Below, in pieces: positions 13,328 to 22,327 of a DNA stretch of 41,972 bases (its first letter is position 1; each line of letters opens with the position of its first letter). Below the pieces are notes generated by a model that had not been told where the DNA came from, searched no databases, and saw only the letters and a list, made by a program, of their open reading frames with translations. A program made the translations under genes and the position numbers. The stretch comes from a virus: positions 1 to 41,972 of IMG/VR virus record IMGVR_UViG_3300010160_000007. One strand, 5' to 3'.

Positions 13328-15441
13328 CATTTTATAAGGATACACCAGATGTAGTATACTTGCGCAAAGAACTTGAACGCTCGTTGTACAATGGCGGCAA
13401 TGTAGCCCGACTCAATAGCAATGACGATATCCGTCTTGCTCGCTGGGAAGACCAATCTGACGATGGCAAGAAATATTCATACAATAGCCGTGAAGGTGAA
13501 AGTGTTTTTCCGTTTGAAGGAGCTTCAGATGTCCGTTGCCGTCTTGTAGATCAAACAATCAACGAACTCGTTGTACTGCTTTGTTCTTCTTGGCAGTTGG
13601 CTCGTTTACGTGTTTCTGGTACTGAGTTTAATGATGCTGCTACCGCTGGATCAATTCAGACTTTTTCAAGTTGGTTGATTAACAACCGAATGAAAGCCGA
13701 TTTAACCAAAGAGGCAGAACTGCTTGCACAATACGCACTTCAATTTGGTTGGACTGTGGCACACATCGGATGGGAAAAGAAACTTGGTGTTCGCAGTAGA
13801 ACTTTGACTACTGGTGAACTTCAGTCTCAAGCAATGAACGGAGACCAGATTGCCGCAACCTTACTTCAGTCATTACAAACTTCTGGAGCGTCAGACTTTA
13901 GTAAACAAATTTTAATTGATGCATATTCTGTTTCCGAAAAAGAAGCGGAACGAGTTTCGGTTGAGTTAAGCGTCAGCGGAACTTCAACCTATCGTGAACA
14001 GTATGCGGTATCAAGTATGCCAGCAATCGCTGCATTAAAGCCGTTTGACGAAATTGCATTCCCACCAGAAACCCTGGATCTTCAAGACGCACGTGTAATC
14101 TTCCGCAGACATCATATGACTGAGGTTGAGATGCGTGAGTTAATTGAAACCGATGGCTGGAATCCAGACTTTGTTGAACAAGCATCAACTGTTGCAGGAA
14201 AATCCTCTTGGTATGCCGATCCAAACTTAATTCCTACAACAACCAACATCACGAACACATTACATCGTGCTGATAATTTAATTGAAATCGTTTATGCATA
14301 TACACGACAAATCAATGAAGATGGCATCCCTTGCATTTATTACACAGTATTCTGCCCACAGGTTCAAGAGGACTTGTATGCTAAACACGAAGCATTAGAC
14401 TATGCTCACGGACAATATCCATTCGTAGAGTTCCGCAGAGAGCAATTAAGACGCAGTATCATTGAATCACGTGGTATTCCAGAAATTGCTTACACAGACC
14501 AACTTGAAATTAAGGCGCAACACGACTCTATTCGAGATCGTACTGCCTTTGAAACATTACCACCAATCAAGGTAAAGAAGCGTTTAGGAACACAAAATAT
14601 TATTCAACCAGGCGGTCTATTGCCTGTAACTACTCCAGATGACTATACATTCCTTGCTCCACCACAAGGCAATCCGTCACTCGCATTTAACTTGATTGAT
14701 CGTGTTGAGGCGCGTAACGCAGCTTACTTTGGTTTATACCACGCAACAATTCCTCCTGTGAAAACTCAAACGACCCAACAATTCATTGTAAATAATTGGC
14801 TAGGTGCTTGGAGTAAAATATTTAAACAAATAGTTTCTCTTGCACTCCAATACACCGATGGGTCAGAGATTGAGAGAGTAGCAGGAGTCCCAATTATAGT
14901 GTCACCAAATGAAATCTGCCAAACGTATGATTTCAATGTATCTTACAACGTAAAAGAATTAGATACAGATTATGTACTCGAAAAACTCAAAGCCATTTCT
15001 CAATTTGTTATTCCAATGGATGCTGGTGGTGTCATTGATCGGAATAAACTTACTATTCGTTTCGTAGAAGCAATTAGCCCAGAAGCGGCTAAAGATATCA
15101 TCTTGGATCAATCCTCTGCGTCACAAAAGATGTACGAAGGAGTCCAAACAGACATTGCTAAAATGTTACTTGGTATGGAAGTTCAATACACAGAGAACGA
15201 TCCTGCCGCTAAATCTAAATTACAATATGCACAAGACATCATCCAAAAAAACCCCAAAGCACAACAAGCAGCTCAAGGAGACCCCCAGTTCCAAGCTCTT
15301 ATACAGAATTACTTTAAAAATCTACAGATGTCTGTTAGCCAACAAGAGAATAAAACAATTGGTCGATTGGGTGTCACACCTGTTTCAGACAAGTTCAACC
15401 AGCAAGGACAACAAGGGCAACAAATGCCAGGCGGTATGTAA
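13294..15441 (+). CDS. Portal protein
   Basis: At 715 residues this matches the large portal proteins of short-tailed phages. They form the dodecameric head vertex for DNA entry and tail joining. Features include an N-terminal segment with FPFEGASDVRCRLVDQTINE (about 69-88), a long helical middle with YPFVEFRREQLRRSI, and a glutamine-rich C-terminus that may thread the channel. It lies directly after the terminase and before scaffold and capsid. No Shine-Dalgarno sequence precedes the ATG (context ACAAAACAATG). Confidence 0.85.
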   Translation: MSTPDSRKDELTFYKDTPDVVYLRKELERSLYNGGNVARLNSNDDIRLARWEDQSDDGKKYSYNSREGESVFPFEGASDVRCRLVDQTINELVVLLCSSWQLARLRVSGTEFNDAATAGSIQTFSSWLINNRMKADLTKEAELLAQYALQFGWTVAHIGWEKKLGVRSRTLTTGELQSQAMNGDQIAATLLQSLQTSGASDFSKQILIDAYSVSEKEAERVSVELSVSGTSTYREQYAVSSMPAIAALKPFDEIAFPPETLDLQDARVIFRRHHMTEVEMRELIETDGWNPDFVEQASTVAGKSSWYADPNLIPTTTNITNTLHRADNLIEIVYAYTRQINEDGIPCIYYTVFCPQVQEDLYAKHEALDYAHGQYPFVEFRREQLRRSIIESRGIPEIAYTDQLEIKAQHDSIRDRTAFETLPPIKVKKRLGTQNIIQPGGLLPVTTPDDYTFLAPPQGNPSLAFNLIDRVEARNAAYFGLYHATIPPVKTQTTQQFIVNNWLGAWSKIFKQIVSLALQYTDGSEIERVAGVPIIVSPNEICQTYDFNVSYNVKELDTDYVLEKLKAISQFVIPMDAGGVIDRNKLTIRFVEAISPEAAKDIILDQSSASQKMYEGVQTDIAKMLLGMEVQYTENDPAAKSKLQYAQDIIQKNPKAQQAAQGDPQFQALIQNYFKNLQMSVSQQENKTIGRLGVTPVSDKFNQQGQQGQQMPGGM

Positions 15442-15599
15442 TGGGAAAAACGTACAAGGATCGAAGAGACTATCGCATAAAAGTGCGAAAGGGAAAAGGG
15501 TTGATGCCATCAAGGCCTCATAAAGATAAACGAAACAAACGAAACGATTCATATGATCAAAAAAACATTGACGGAACACAAGACGGCCCTGTCGTTTGA
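15441..15599 (+). CDS. Small basic protein, 52 aa
   Basis: The start overlaps the portal stop as TAATG. The protein is strongly basic over its first 35 residues (KDRRDYRIKVRKGKG, then PHKDKRNKRN) and ends IDGTQDGPVV. It overlaps the following gene by 47 bp in another frame. It is probably a minor virion or DNA-contacting protein. Confidence 0.45.
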   Translation: MGKTYKDRRDYRIKVRKGKGLMPSRPHKDKRNKRNDSYDQKNIDGTQDGPVV

Positions 15600-15795
15600 G
15601 CAGAACAATATCTTTGATGCAGTAGTCGCATTTTTAGATGCAAGTATTGAGGCAGAGGTTGATCGTGCTATTTCTTATTCAATTGATGAGTCTAAACGTA
15701 CTCACGCTTGTGGTCGTGCTGAGGCGCTAAAAGATTTCAAAGATTTGCTTTATATTCAGAATGACGAAGCAAAAAATGGTAAGTTTAAGACTTGA
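15553..15795 (+). CDS. Hypothetical protein, 80 aa
   Basis: A small, mostly helical protein with the phrase FLDASIEAEVDRAISYSIDE and a Cys-Gly-Arg turn, a composition common in phage proteins that lie between portal and scaffold. The start context is GATTCATATG, an AT-rich box without Shine-Dalgarno sequence. Confidence 0.6.
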   Translation: MIKKTLTEHKTALSFEQNNIFDAVVAFLDASIEAEVDRAISYSIDESKRTHACGRAEALKDFKDLLYIQNDEAKNGKFKT

Positions 15796-15839
15796 GTCGT
15801 GCAAAACATTGCCAGAACTTACAACACGCTTGGATCTCT

Positions 15840-15871
15840 TTGACTAAATCAATTTTATAGTGTTAATCTTG
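15840..15871 (+). promoter_or_regulatory. Possible promoter upstream of scaffold/capsid genes
   Basis: The 104-bp gap 15796-15899 contains TTGACT (15840-15845) followed by AT-rich sequence with TATAGT and TAATCTTG. The latter also fits a TTTG-N21-TAnnTTTG Bacteroidota-type promoter with one mismatch. High capsid demand makes an internal promoter plausible. No consensus can be proved by eye. Confidence 0.3.
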
Positions 15872-15899
15872 CAAGTCCCTGGGAACTTTATCCCTGTCT

Positions 15900-16928
15900 A
15901 TGGAAAATAATCAAGCCGATATCGGAACGGCAGAAAACAACTCCGAGGTACAGTCAAATGCCTATTCTTCTGGCACTTTAAACGAAGAATCGCTTGCGGC
16001 TAAACTCCGTGAGACTCTGTTCGCCGATGACGATCAGACGGCAGAACCCCAAGCCGATATAGAGGGTGAAGACCAGACGGAAGTCAAGGATGACCCAGAG
16101 GAAGCACTCGATCAAAGTGACGAATCTGAACAGGAAGTCCCCCAGGCAGAGGATGGCGAAGAAGTTCATTCACAGGATGCAGAAGAAGAATTGGAAGATA
16201 GCAATCTTTCCAAAGGTGTTCAGAAGCGTATCGACAAACTAACGGCAAAGCGCAAGCAAGCCGAAGAAGCTGCCGAAACACTCCGCAAGGAAGTGGAATC
16301 GCTGAAGAATCAACTAACCGAATCCCAGCAGTTGGGCGAGAAGAGCGTCAATAGCACAAATAGTGCAGAAAATCCGTTTGCCTCGTTAAAAACAATTGCT
16401 GAAGTGGAGAAGGAAGTTGAACAAGCCCGATGGCTACGCTATAAGTGTATGGAGAATCCAGACGGATTCGTACTTGGTGAGAGTGAGTATGGCCCAGAAG
16501 ATGTTAGACGAATGCTGGTCAATTCTACTAAGGCAATTGAGGATCATCTGCCAAAACAGATGCAACGAATCGATGCCGAAGGAAAAATTAAACCTATCGC
16601 AGAATCTACATATCCCTGGTGGAAACAAGCTCAATCAAGTGAGTACCAAATGGCGCAACAAGTATTGCGGACATTCCCACAATTGAAAAACTTCCCAGAT
16701 TGGCAAATGTTTGTCGGAGACTATGTCCGAGGAGCAAAAGCTAGGGAAGCAGCGGTTGCAAAACCTACTCAATCAAAGAAAGTTCCAACACAAGCAATTC
16801 GACCAACTGCAACACCAGCACGGAGTAACCCCAACGAAACTAGGGCGAAACAAGCTGAGTCCCGATTCGCAAAATCGACATCCGCTGATGACCTTGCAAA
16901 AGTCCTACTGTCAAAAGGTTTCATCTAA
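15900..16928 (+). CDS. Scaffolding protein
   Basis: The 342-residue protein sits immediately before the major capsid gene. Its first 100 residues are highly acidic (for example DDPEEALDQSDESEQEVPQA). A coiled coil follows (about 100-145: RIDKLTAKRKQAEEAAETLR and on), and the C-terminus is basic. This acidic/coiled-coil/basic plan is usual for capsid scaffolds, which nucleate prohead assembly and leave afterwards. There is no protease domain. Confidence 0.78.
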   Translation: MENNQADIGTAENNSEVQSNAYSSGTLNEESLAAKLRETLFADDDQTAEPQADIEGEDQTEVKDDPEEALDQSDESEQEVPQAEDGEEVHSQDAEEELEDSNLSKGVQKRIDKLTAKRKQAEEAAETLRKEVESLKNQLTESQQLGEKSVNSTNSAENPFASLKTIAEVEKEVEQARWLRYKCMENPDGFVLGESEYGPEDVRRMLVNSTKAIEDHLPKQMQRIDAEGKIKPIAESTYPWWKQAQSSEYQMAQQVLRTFPQLKNFPDWQMFVGDYVRGAKAREAAVAKPTQSKKVPTQAIRPTATPARSNPNETRAKQAESRFAKSTSADDLAKVLLSKGFI

Positions 16929-16954
16929 ACTAACTCCTAAATCTATATATTACA

Positions 16955-17986
16955 ATGCCTAAACTCCTTGAAAAAGATATCGTCAATGCAGGTAAGCGCG
17001 AAGACCTCGCCAACCTCATTGCTCTCGTTGATGCCAAAGACACTCCCTTCACCTCTATGGCGAAGAAGGGTGCGCAACCTGGCAACACACTATTCCGCTG
17101 GCAAGCTGACCGCCTTCCGTCCACCTCTACTCCTACCCCTGTAGTTGATGGTACTGATGTCGATGTTAGCTCTGGTGTAACTAACTTCACCAACGATGGA
17201 ACTACCCAGTTCCGTGTTGAACTCTCTAACCGAGTCCAGATCTTCCGTAAGGCAGTTCGTGTGTCCAAACTTACCCAAGATGTCACAAACATCGCTGGTG
17301 TTAAGGATGAACTCGCAAACAATGTCTCGAAGGCAATTACGCTTGTTAAGCGTGATATGGAAAAAGCTTTCTGCTCCAATCAAGGCGCACAAGTTGACAA
17401 CGGAACTGTTGGATACCGCACCCGTGGTCTCGACAAGTGGCTCGTAGCCGCTGCCGATATCGATAGTGTGGATCTTCCAGCCGCCGCTTCAGCATTCTGC
17501 TTAGACGCTTCTCAAATCAGCACAGTTGGTACTGCTTCTCTTACCGAGACTGTTGTACAGAACATTCTAACTGGCATCTATAGCCAAACTGGTCAATTCA
17601 AAGATTACGATGCACTCGTAGGCCCAACTCTTAAACGAGCATTCACGAATCTCGTATTCACGACTGCTTCTTCTGGATCAACTAACACCCAGACTGCCGT
17701 TCGTACATTCAATCGTGATGCAAACGAAGCAACCTACATCTCGTCTGTCGATGTGTTTGAAGGTGACTTTGGTCGCATCCGTCTCCACCCCAGCTTATTC
17801 CTAAAGAATAACTTCTCTGGTTATATCATTCCTTTTGATATGGTCGAAGTTCGCTATGGTGGCAATGTAGCCCAAGTTACTGAGTTGACTGATAATGGTG
17901 GCGGCCCTGCTCGTTTGATCGAAGCAGTTGCTGGTCTCTGTATCTACAATCCATTAGCATTCGGCAAGTTCGACTTCAGCGCCTAA
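16955..17986 (+). CDS. Major capsid protein, SU10-like (DUF5309 type)
   Basis: The 343-residue protein begins with KREDLANLIALVDAKDTPFT (about 14-33), characteristic of the SU10/DUF5309 capsid family with HK97 fold. It continues with SNRVQIFRKAVRVSKLTQDV in the E-loop/P-domain region and ends with LIEAVAGLCIYNPLAFGKF. It forms the icosahedral shell. Codon use is the most GC- and C-ending-biased in the window, as expected for the most highly expressed gene. Start context is TATTACAATG. Confidence 0.9.
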   Translation: MPKLLEKDIVNAGKREDLANLIALVDAKDTPFTSMAKKGAQPGNTLFRWQADRLPSTSTPTPVVDGTDVDVSSGVTNFTNDGTTQFRVELSNRVQIFRKAVRVSKLTQDVTNIAGVKDELANNVSKAITLVKRDMEKAFCSNQGAQVDNGTVGYRTRGLDKWLVAAADIDSVDLPAAASAFCLDASQISTVGTASLTETVVQNILTGIYSQTGQFKDYDALVGPTLKRAFTNLVFTTASSGSTNTQTAVRTFNRDANEATYISSVDVFEGDFGRIRLHPSLFLKNNFSGYIIPFDMVEVRYGGNVAQVTELTDNGGGPARLIEAVAGLCIYNPLAFGKFDFSA

Positions 17987-17993
17987 TCGGCTC

Positions 17994-18359
17994 TTGTCTG
18001 ACATTATCCAAAGTCTGTCGGAAGCAATCCCTCCTCATCTGCGAAAACAGGTGGAGAAGGAACTTCTGACAGGTTGGAGAATGCAGGAAGCGGCGGCTTA
18101 TACGCAAGCCAAGCAGATGGCTTCCTTTCGGCATCAAAATGCTGCTAAGGCAATCGATGGGGTCGGGGAATTAAAAGCCCAGATACCCATTTCTGCATTT
18201 CACTACTGGGGTCAGCGTCTTGGCTATGAATGCTGGGATGACAAGACATTTATGGATGACTACATAAAGCACAATCCAGAAGTTGCGGTCAAAAACCGCA
18301 TCAAACGCACTACAGTCAATGGTGCATTATTTACAGGGGATGGTTATTTAATTAAATGA
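17994..18359 (+). CDS. Hypothetical virion-associated protein, 121 aa (TTG start)
   Basis: The frame begins at TTG 17994, 7 bp after the capsid stop; no ATG is available near the 5' end. The protein is helical in its first half and ends with a compact region containing FHYWGQRLGYECWDDKTFMD. It lies between capsid and adaptor, so a head-completion or small terminal protein is likely. Its last codons overlap the next ATG as ATGA. Confidence 0.65.
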   Translation: MSDIIQSLSEAIPPHLRKQVEKELLTGWRMQEAAAYTQAKQMASFRHQNAAKAIDGVGELKAQIPISAFHYWGQRLGYECWDDKTFMDDYIKHNPEVAVKNRIKRTTVNGALFTGDGYLIK

Positions 18360-19129
18360 AAACTACGAACTTCTCGACCATTCTTTTTAATTCACTCCAG
18401 TATTCTGGATTGGATCGCCACAATATCACGGATGAGACATTTGCTCAGTTCCGTGACTTTTGCAATGAGCGTATTCGTATGGCCTGGGATATGCAAGACT
18501 GGCCAGATTTAGTTCGTGTTGCCCAACTTACAGTTGTTAATGATGGTAATGGATTAGTCACCGCAGAACTCCCTGCAGAGGCAGGAGATATACTGAATTG
18601 CTATGACAGAGATCCGTTGGTATCAACAAGAGCTGCTGGATTATCGTATCGTATATATGATAATGGATCTGTACAAAAACTAGTGTTCCCAACTGATCCA
18701 GGAACTATTTACGCTGAATATCGTATAAAGCGTACAGAACTCAATGGCGATATCTACTTAGCAACTCAAGCGTACTCCGTTGGCGCTCAAGTTTATTTTG
18801 ATAGCGGATCGGAATCTGGTACTTATACACCAGTATCTGGTAAGCCGTACAATGGTAATTTTTATCAATGCATTACCGCCACGGATGCAGGAGAAAAACC
18901 AGTATCTGCTGGTGTATCGTCTGCTAAATGGAGTCTGGTTAAAATCCCTTATGTTTTGGCATCATTTGCCGCAAGGGGTGCATTTGCTGATTGGCTCAAA
19001 TCTGAGTTACAATTAGAAGCAGCTCAGTTGGCAGAACAGGAAGCACAAGTTGCCCTGGTCGATGCTATCGATGTTGTACTGCGCCAGCAAAAGCAAATCA
19101 ATCGATTGAATATGAACCGAACCTACTAA
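18356..19129 (+). CDS. Head-tail adaptor (T7 gp11/P22 gp4-like) with carbohydrate-binding-like insert
   Basis: The 257-residue protein follows the capsid block, where tail adaptors lie. The N-terminal helical part has FRDFCNERIRMAWDMQDWPD (about 31-50), the core is beta-rich, and the C-terminus is a long helix (ELQLEAAQLAEQEAQVALVD). Residues about 140-195 (YSVGAQVYFDSGSESGTYTP, then NGNFYQCI and AKWSLV) resemble a chitin-binding/CBM5_12-type insert. Adaptors join the portal to the tail nozzle. The insert may contact host glycans. Confidence 0.7.
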   Translation: MKTTNFSTILFNSLQYSGLDRHNITDETFAQFRDFCNERIRMAWDMQDWPDLVRVAQLTVVNDGNGLVTAELPAEAGDILNCYDRDPLVSTRAAGLSYRIYDNGSVQKLVFPTDPGTIYAEYRIKRTELNGDIYLATQAYSVGAQVYFDSGSESGTYTPVSGKPYNGNFYQCITATDAGEKPVSAGVSSAKWSLVKIPYVLASFAARGAFADWLKSELQLEAAQLAEQEAQVALVDAIDVVLRQQKQINRLNMNRTY

Positions 19130-19148
19130 TTTCCAAACAAATAATAAT

Positions 19149-19451
19149 ATGGCACAAATCCAAGTCTCATCTCCGTTCCTACGATCTATCAGTCATTCTG
19201 ATGTAACTGTAGGAATTACCAAATCACAAATTGTAGTACCATCAACCAACATTAGCGATAAGCGTGTTGCCGTGATTATTCAAAACAAATCTTCAACCGC
19301 AACGATCCAGGTCATTGGTAATGCTACCGATAGCGTTGGTATTGCAATTGCACCTTTAAGTACAATTACCCTCGATAACTACAATGGTGCATTGTACGCA
19401 GTTTCTACTGCGGCAGGAACTACTGTTCACATCGCAATCTCTTCTGTATAA
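19149..19451 (+). CDS. Small beta-rich virion protein, 100 aa
   Basis: The protein is entirely beta-like, rich in Ser, Thr, Val and Ile (NISDKRVAVIIQNKSSTATI near 35-54). It looks like an immunoglobulin-like or jelly-roll decoration/tail domain. Its stop overlaps the next ATG as TAATG. A capsid decoration or tail accessory role fits the position; no family is certain. Confidence 0.6.
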   Translation: MAQIQVSSPFLRSISHSDVTVGITKSQIVVPSTNISDKRVAVIIQNKSSTATIQVIGNATDSVGIAIAPLSTITLDNYNGALYAVSTAAGTTVHIAISSV

Positions 19452-20311
19452 TGAGTATAACTGTAACAGGCGGTGGGCTTCCTGCCAATGTAGTTGAGAT
19501 CGGTAATGAGGTAACTCAAGGGATCGTTGATGCTCTTAATGGTGCTAGTCCTGCACCTACGAGTTCAAATGTTTTTGCAACTCAATCTAACCTTGCCGTA
19601 CAAGCAACGATGGTACAAGCACAGGCAGGGGTATCAACTACTACTGTCATTTCGCCTTCAACACTTCAAGATGCTAAGTATTTTCAAGGTGGTAAGTCGA
19701 TGGTGCAGATTGCTTGGTCAACGGCAGTAAGCGGTGCTGGTGCTTCTGCTGGCGCTCAAAACTCTAACGCTCGATTAAACACCGCTCCTACTACTGCAAC
19801 AGGTTATGCAATTGCTTCGGCAATCATCGCAAATAACTCTCGTGGTGTAGTCTACAATTCTGGTTTCGACTTTTCAAAGCGTGTTTCTTTTGGTGTTCGT
19901 GTAGCACGAAATGTTGCAAGCCCAGACTCTGCCTCAGTCTTTCGTTTCTCGATTGGTAAAGGATCGGCAACTGACGCAAGCGATTTATCAATGCGTGGTC
20001 TTATGATTAAGGTCTCTGGCTCTGGTGCATTGCAACTGCTGGTGCATAATGGCACGACACTTACGACAACGACTTCATCGTTTACACCTGTTGATGGACA
20101 AGTATATGATGTAAGAGTAATTTCAGATGGTGCAGGAAACGCAACACTTTTGGTCAATGGATCATCTGTTGCAACTTCAACTGGCGCTCCAACAACTGCA
20201 GGGGCTACCAACAATGGCTATTTAATGTTTGAGGTGCAAAACACTTCAGTAATTACAGGCAGTCCAATGTCTGTTGCCGTTTCTGATTATTCCGTTCAAG
20301 TAAATTCCTAA
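19451..20311 (+). CDS. Virion protein with LamG/concanavalin-like domain
   Basis: The 286-residue protein has an Ala/Ser/Thr-rich N-terminal 130 residues. It then has a beta-sandwich pattern (FSKRVSFGVRVARN, GQVYDVRVISDGAGNATLLV) typical of LamG-like sugar-binding modules. Such modules in tailed phages sit on tail fibres or capsid surfaces and bind glycans. It is coupled to the preceding small beta protein. Confidence 0.6.
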   Translation: MSITVTGGGLPANVVEIGNEVTQGIVDALNGASPAPTSSNVFATQSNLAVQATMVQAQAGVSTTTVISPSTLQDAKYFQGGKSMVQIAWSTAVSGAGASAGAQNSNARLNTAPTTATGYAIASAIIANNSRGVVYNSGFDFSKRVSFGVRVARNVASPDSASVFRFSIGKGSATDASDLSMRGLMIKVSGSGALQLLVHNGTTLTTTTSSFTPVDGQVYDVRVISDGAGNATLLVNGSSVATSTGAPTTAGATNNGYLMFEVQNTSVITGSPMSVAVSDYSVQVNS

Positions 20312-20315
20312 TTCT

Positions 20316-20510
20316 ATGTTTACATACAAAATTACTTATCTAATCGGTAAACTTGACACATCGGTATGCCCACCAGCAATCGTGTCTGTAATTTTCCCTG
20401 CGTACAATGGCGAACCTGTCACGCTAAGTGAATCGGAAATTACAGTCACCTTTGAAACCGAGCAGACCCCTGTGGATCTCGGCCCACTCGTCAAAATAGA
20501 ACTTTTATGA
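20316..20510 (+). CDS. Hypothetical small beta protein, 64 aa
   Basis: A short beta-rich frame (FTYKITYLIGKLDTSVCPPA at the start, VTFETEQTPVDLGPLVKIEL near the end), tightly packed 4 bp after the previous stop. It overlaps the next start as ATGA. Function unknown; probably a small tail or capsid component. Confidence 0.55.
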   Translation: MFTYKITYLIGKLDTSVCPPAIVSVIFPAYNGEPVTLSESEITVTFETEQTPVDLGPLVKIELL

Positions 20511-20665
20511 TCTCATATATTATCACATTCCTAGTTGGTTTCGTTTTGGGCGCTCTCGTATTTCGCAACAATGCGAAAAAGGCAGAAGCCGCAGTAACTC
20601 AAGCTGAAGAATTAAAAGCAAAAGGTAAATACTTATTAGACGCACTTAAAGGCCGAAATAAGTAA
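20507..20665 (+). CDS. Single-span membrane protein with coiled-coil tail, 52 aa
   Basis: The frame starts in an ATGA overlap and ends in a TAATG overlap, so both neighbours support it. Residues 2-20 (ISYIITFLVGFVLGALVF) form a transmembrane helix. The rest is a charged helix (KKAEAAVTQAEELKAKGKYL). This is the topology of inner-membrane spanin-like or small holin-associated proteins, unusual inside a tail gene cluster. Confidence 0.55.
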   Translation: MISYIITFLVGFVLGALVFRNNAKKAEAAVTQAEELKAKGKYLLDALKGRNK

Positions 20666-22326
20666 TGCCAGCAAGAGAGTACGCAGTCGATGGTGACCAG
20701 GGGTTCATTGGCTTGAACTCTAAGGACAATCCTGTAAATCTCGGAAAGAACTTTGTTTCTAAATCGGTCAACTTTCGTTTTGATCGTGGTATAGCAATTG
20801 TTCGTAAGGGTACTAAGAAACTTACTGGAACATCCTTTACTGATACAATCTACGGATCTTGCACATACACTAATTCAACTGGTGGAGAGTCTATTGTGCT
20901 TGTAGTTTCTAATGGAATCTATGTGTACACACCAGACACGGATACGATGAGTGCAAAGATTTCGTTTCCTGCTGGTCAAACCATTGTATCAACAGACGAG
21001 GTTGATGTCTACCAGGCGCAAGGTGTTGGCTATGTATATATCTGTCGTGGTTTTGCCAAGTCAACTTTAAGGTGGGATGGTGTAACCACGATTGCAGTTC
21101 CAGCTGCTGGTGTGCATCACAATTATCCCAATAGCCGTCACGCAATCTATTTTGGTAATCGTCATATCGTACAGACCGATCAAAATTCATTTAGCGTAAG
21201 TCACTATTTGTCAGATAGTACTTGGTCGGCACTTGATATGTTCAGCATTAATGACGGAAGTTCGGATCGTCTTGTTGGCATTGCTCCCTGGCAGTTAAAT
21301 GAATTTGTAGTGTTTATGCGTAATAGCATTCACTATTGTGCAGTTGGTGTAGGTGCTAATGCATCTGGAGATGCTGCCACAGAGCCAGACTCGTATGTTA
21401 AGTCTTTGGCTACCGACATTGGTTGCATTGCAAAAGGGTCTATAATTCAAGCAGGAGGAGGCATTTTTTTCTTATCAGATAATGGTGTGTATATGCTTAA
21501 TCCTGCTGGCGCTGGACAGGGATCGTCAAACACCCCAGAAGGAATGCGTCTTTTGACAGTAGCAGAGCCGTTGTCAGCACCTATCAATGATGTAATTGCT
21601 CGTATCAATTTTAATTATGTAGACCAAGCCGTTGCCGCATATTGGGAGAACCGCTATTATCTAGCCGTACCACTTGATAGTTCTACAACAAATAACGCTA
21701 TCTTAGTTTATAATTTTATCAACAAAGCGTGGGAGTCTGTAGATGTATACCAATCTGGCTTTGATGTTAAGAGTCTGTTGGTTGCCAAGAAAGGAAACAA
21801 GAGACGAATGATTTCAGTAGATGGCTCGGATGGAGTATTCCTATTTGAAGAACTAGACTGGGATGAATTTGGATCTTCTACAGGAACTCCATTACTGCCT
21901 ACCCCAGACGATACAGGATTAACCCTTACTGCGGACATTCCATCTCCGTGGATTGCTGCGGTTGCAGATGCATTAACTATTTCTACTGTGGCATTTACTC
22001 CTTATCCAGTTAATGGAGAATTAACTACCAGAGCGTATAACTTTGAAACTAATCGTGAAAAGCGGTATTCTAGTTTTCAAACAGATGTGTATGCCCCTGC
22101 TGGCGGCGTAGTTAACTTTGGTCTTTCTACCACGAACCCAGACGCTACATTGCCGTCTTATCGCTTTGGATCAGCAAAGGCATCTGACGCATTAATCCGT
22201 CTACCAGTTCGCAAATCTGGGTATTTTGCTCAAATTAACATCACCACCACCAATTTACGACCAGAGGTTCGGTCAGTCTCAGTTGAGGCGCTCGTCCCAG
22301 GTCATATGACTCAAACAAGAAAATAA
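20665..22326 (+). CDS. Tail nozzle/hub protein (T7 gp12/P22 gp10-like)
   Basis: The 553-residue, beta-rich protein begins with FIGLNSKDNPVNLGKNFVSK (about 14-33), a segment resembling the 'GlnSrdnP' opening of podovirus tail-hub proteins. It continues with repeated blade-like motifs (for example GVYMLNPAGAGQG and YWENRYYLAVPLD). A beta-propeller fold is likely. Together with the adaptor at 18356 it would form the tail tube end that is exposed to the host surface. Confidence 0.65.
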   Translation: MPAREYAVDGDQGFIGLNSKDNPVNLGKNFVSKSVNFRFDRGIAIVRKGTKKLTGTSFTDTIYGSCTYTNSTGGESIVLVVSNGIYVYTPDTDTMSAKISFPAGQTIVSTDEVDVYQAQGVGYVYICRGFAKSTLRWDGVTTIAVPAAGVHHNYPNSRHAIYFGNRHIVQTDQNSFSVSHYLSDSTWSALDMFSINDGSSDRLVGIAPWQLNEFVVFMRNSIHYCAVGVGANASGDAATEPDSYVKSLATDIGCIAKGSIIQAGGGIFFLSDNGVYMLNPAGAGQGSSNTPEGMRLLTVAEPLSAPINDVIARINFNYVDQAVAAYWENRYYLAVPLDSSTTNNAILVYNFINKAWESVDVYQSGFDVKSLLVAKKGNKRRMISVDGSDGVFLFEELDWDEFGSSTGTPLLPTPDDTGLTLTADIPSPWIAAVADALTISTVAFTPYPVNGELTTRAYNFETNREKRYSSFQTDVYAPAGGVVNFGLSTTNPDATLPSYRFGSAKASDALIRLPVRKSGYFAQINITTTNLRPEVRSVSVEALVPGHMTQTRK

Positions 22327-22327
22327 T

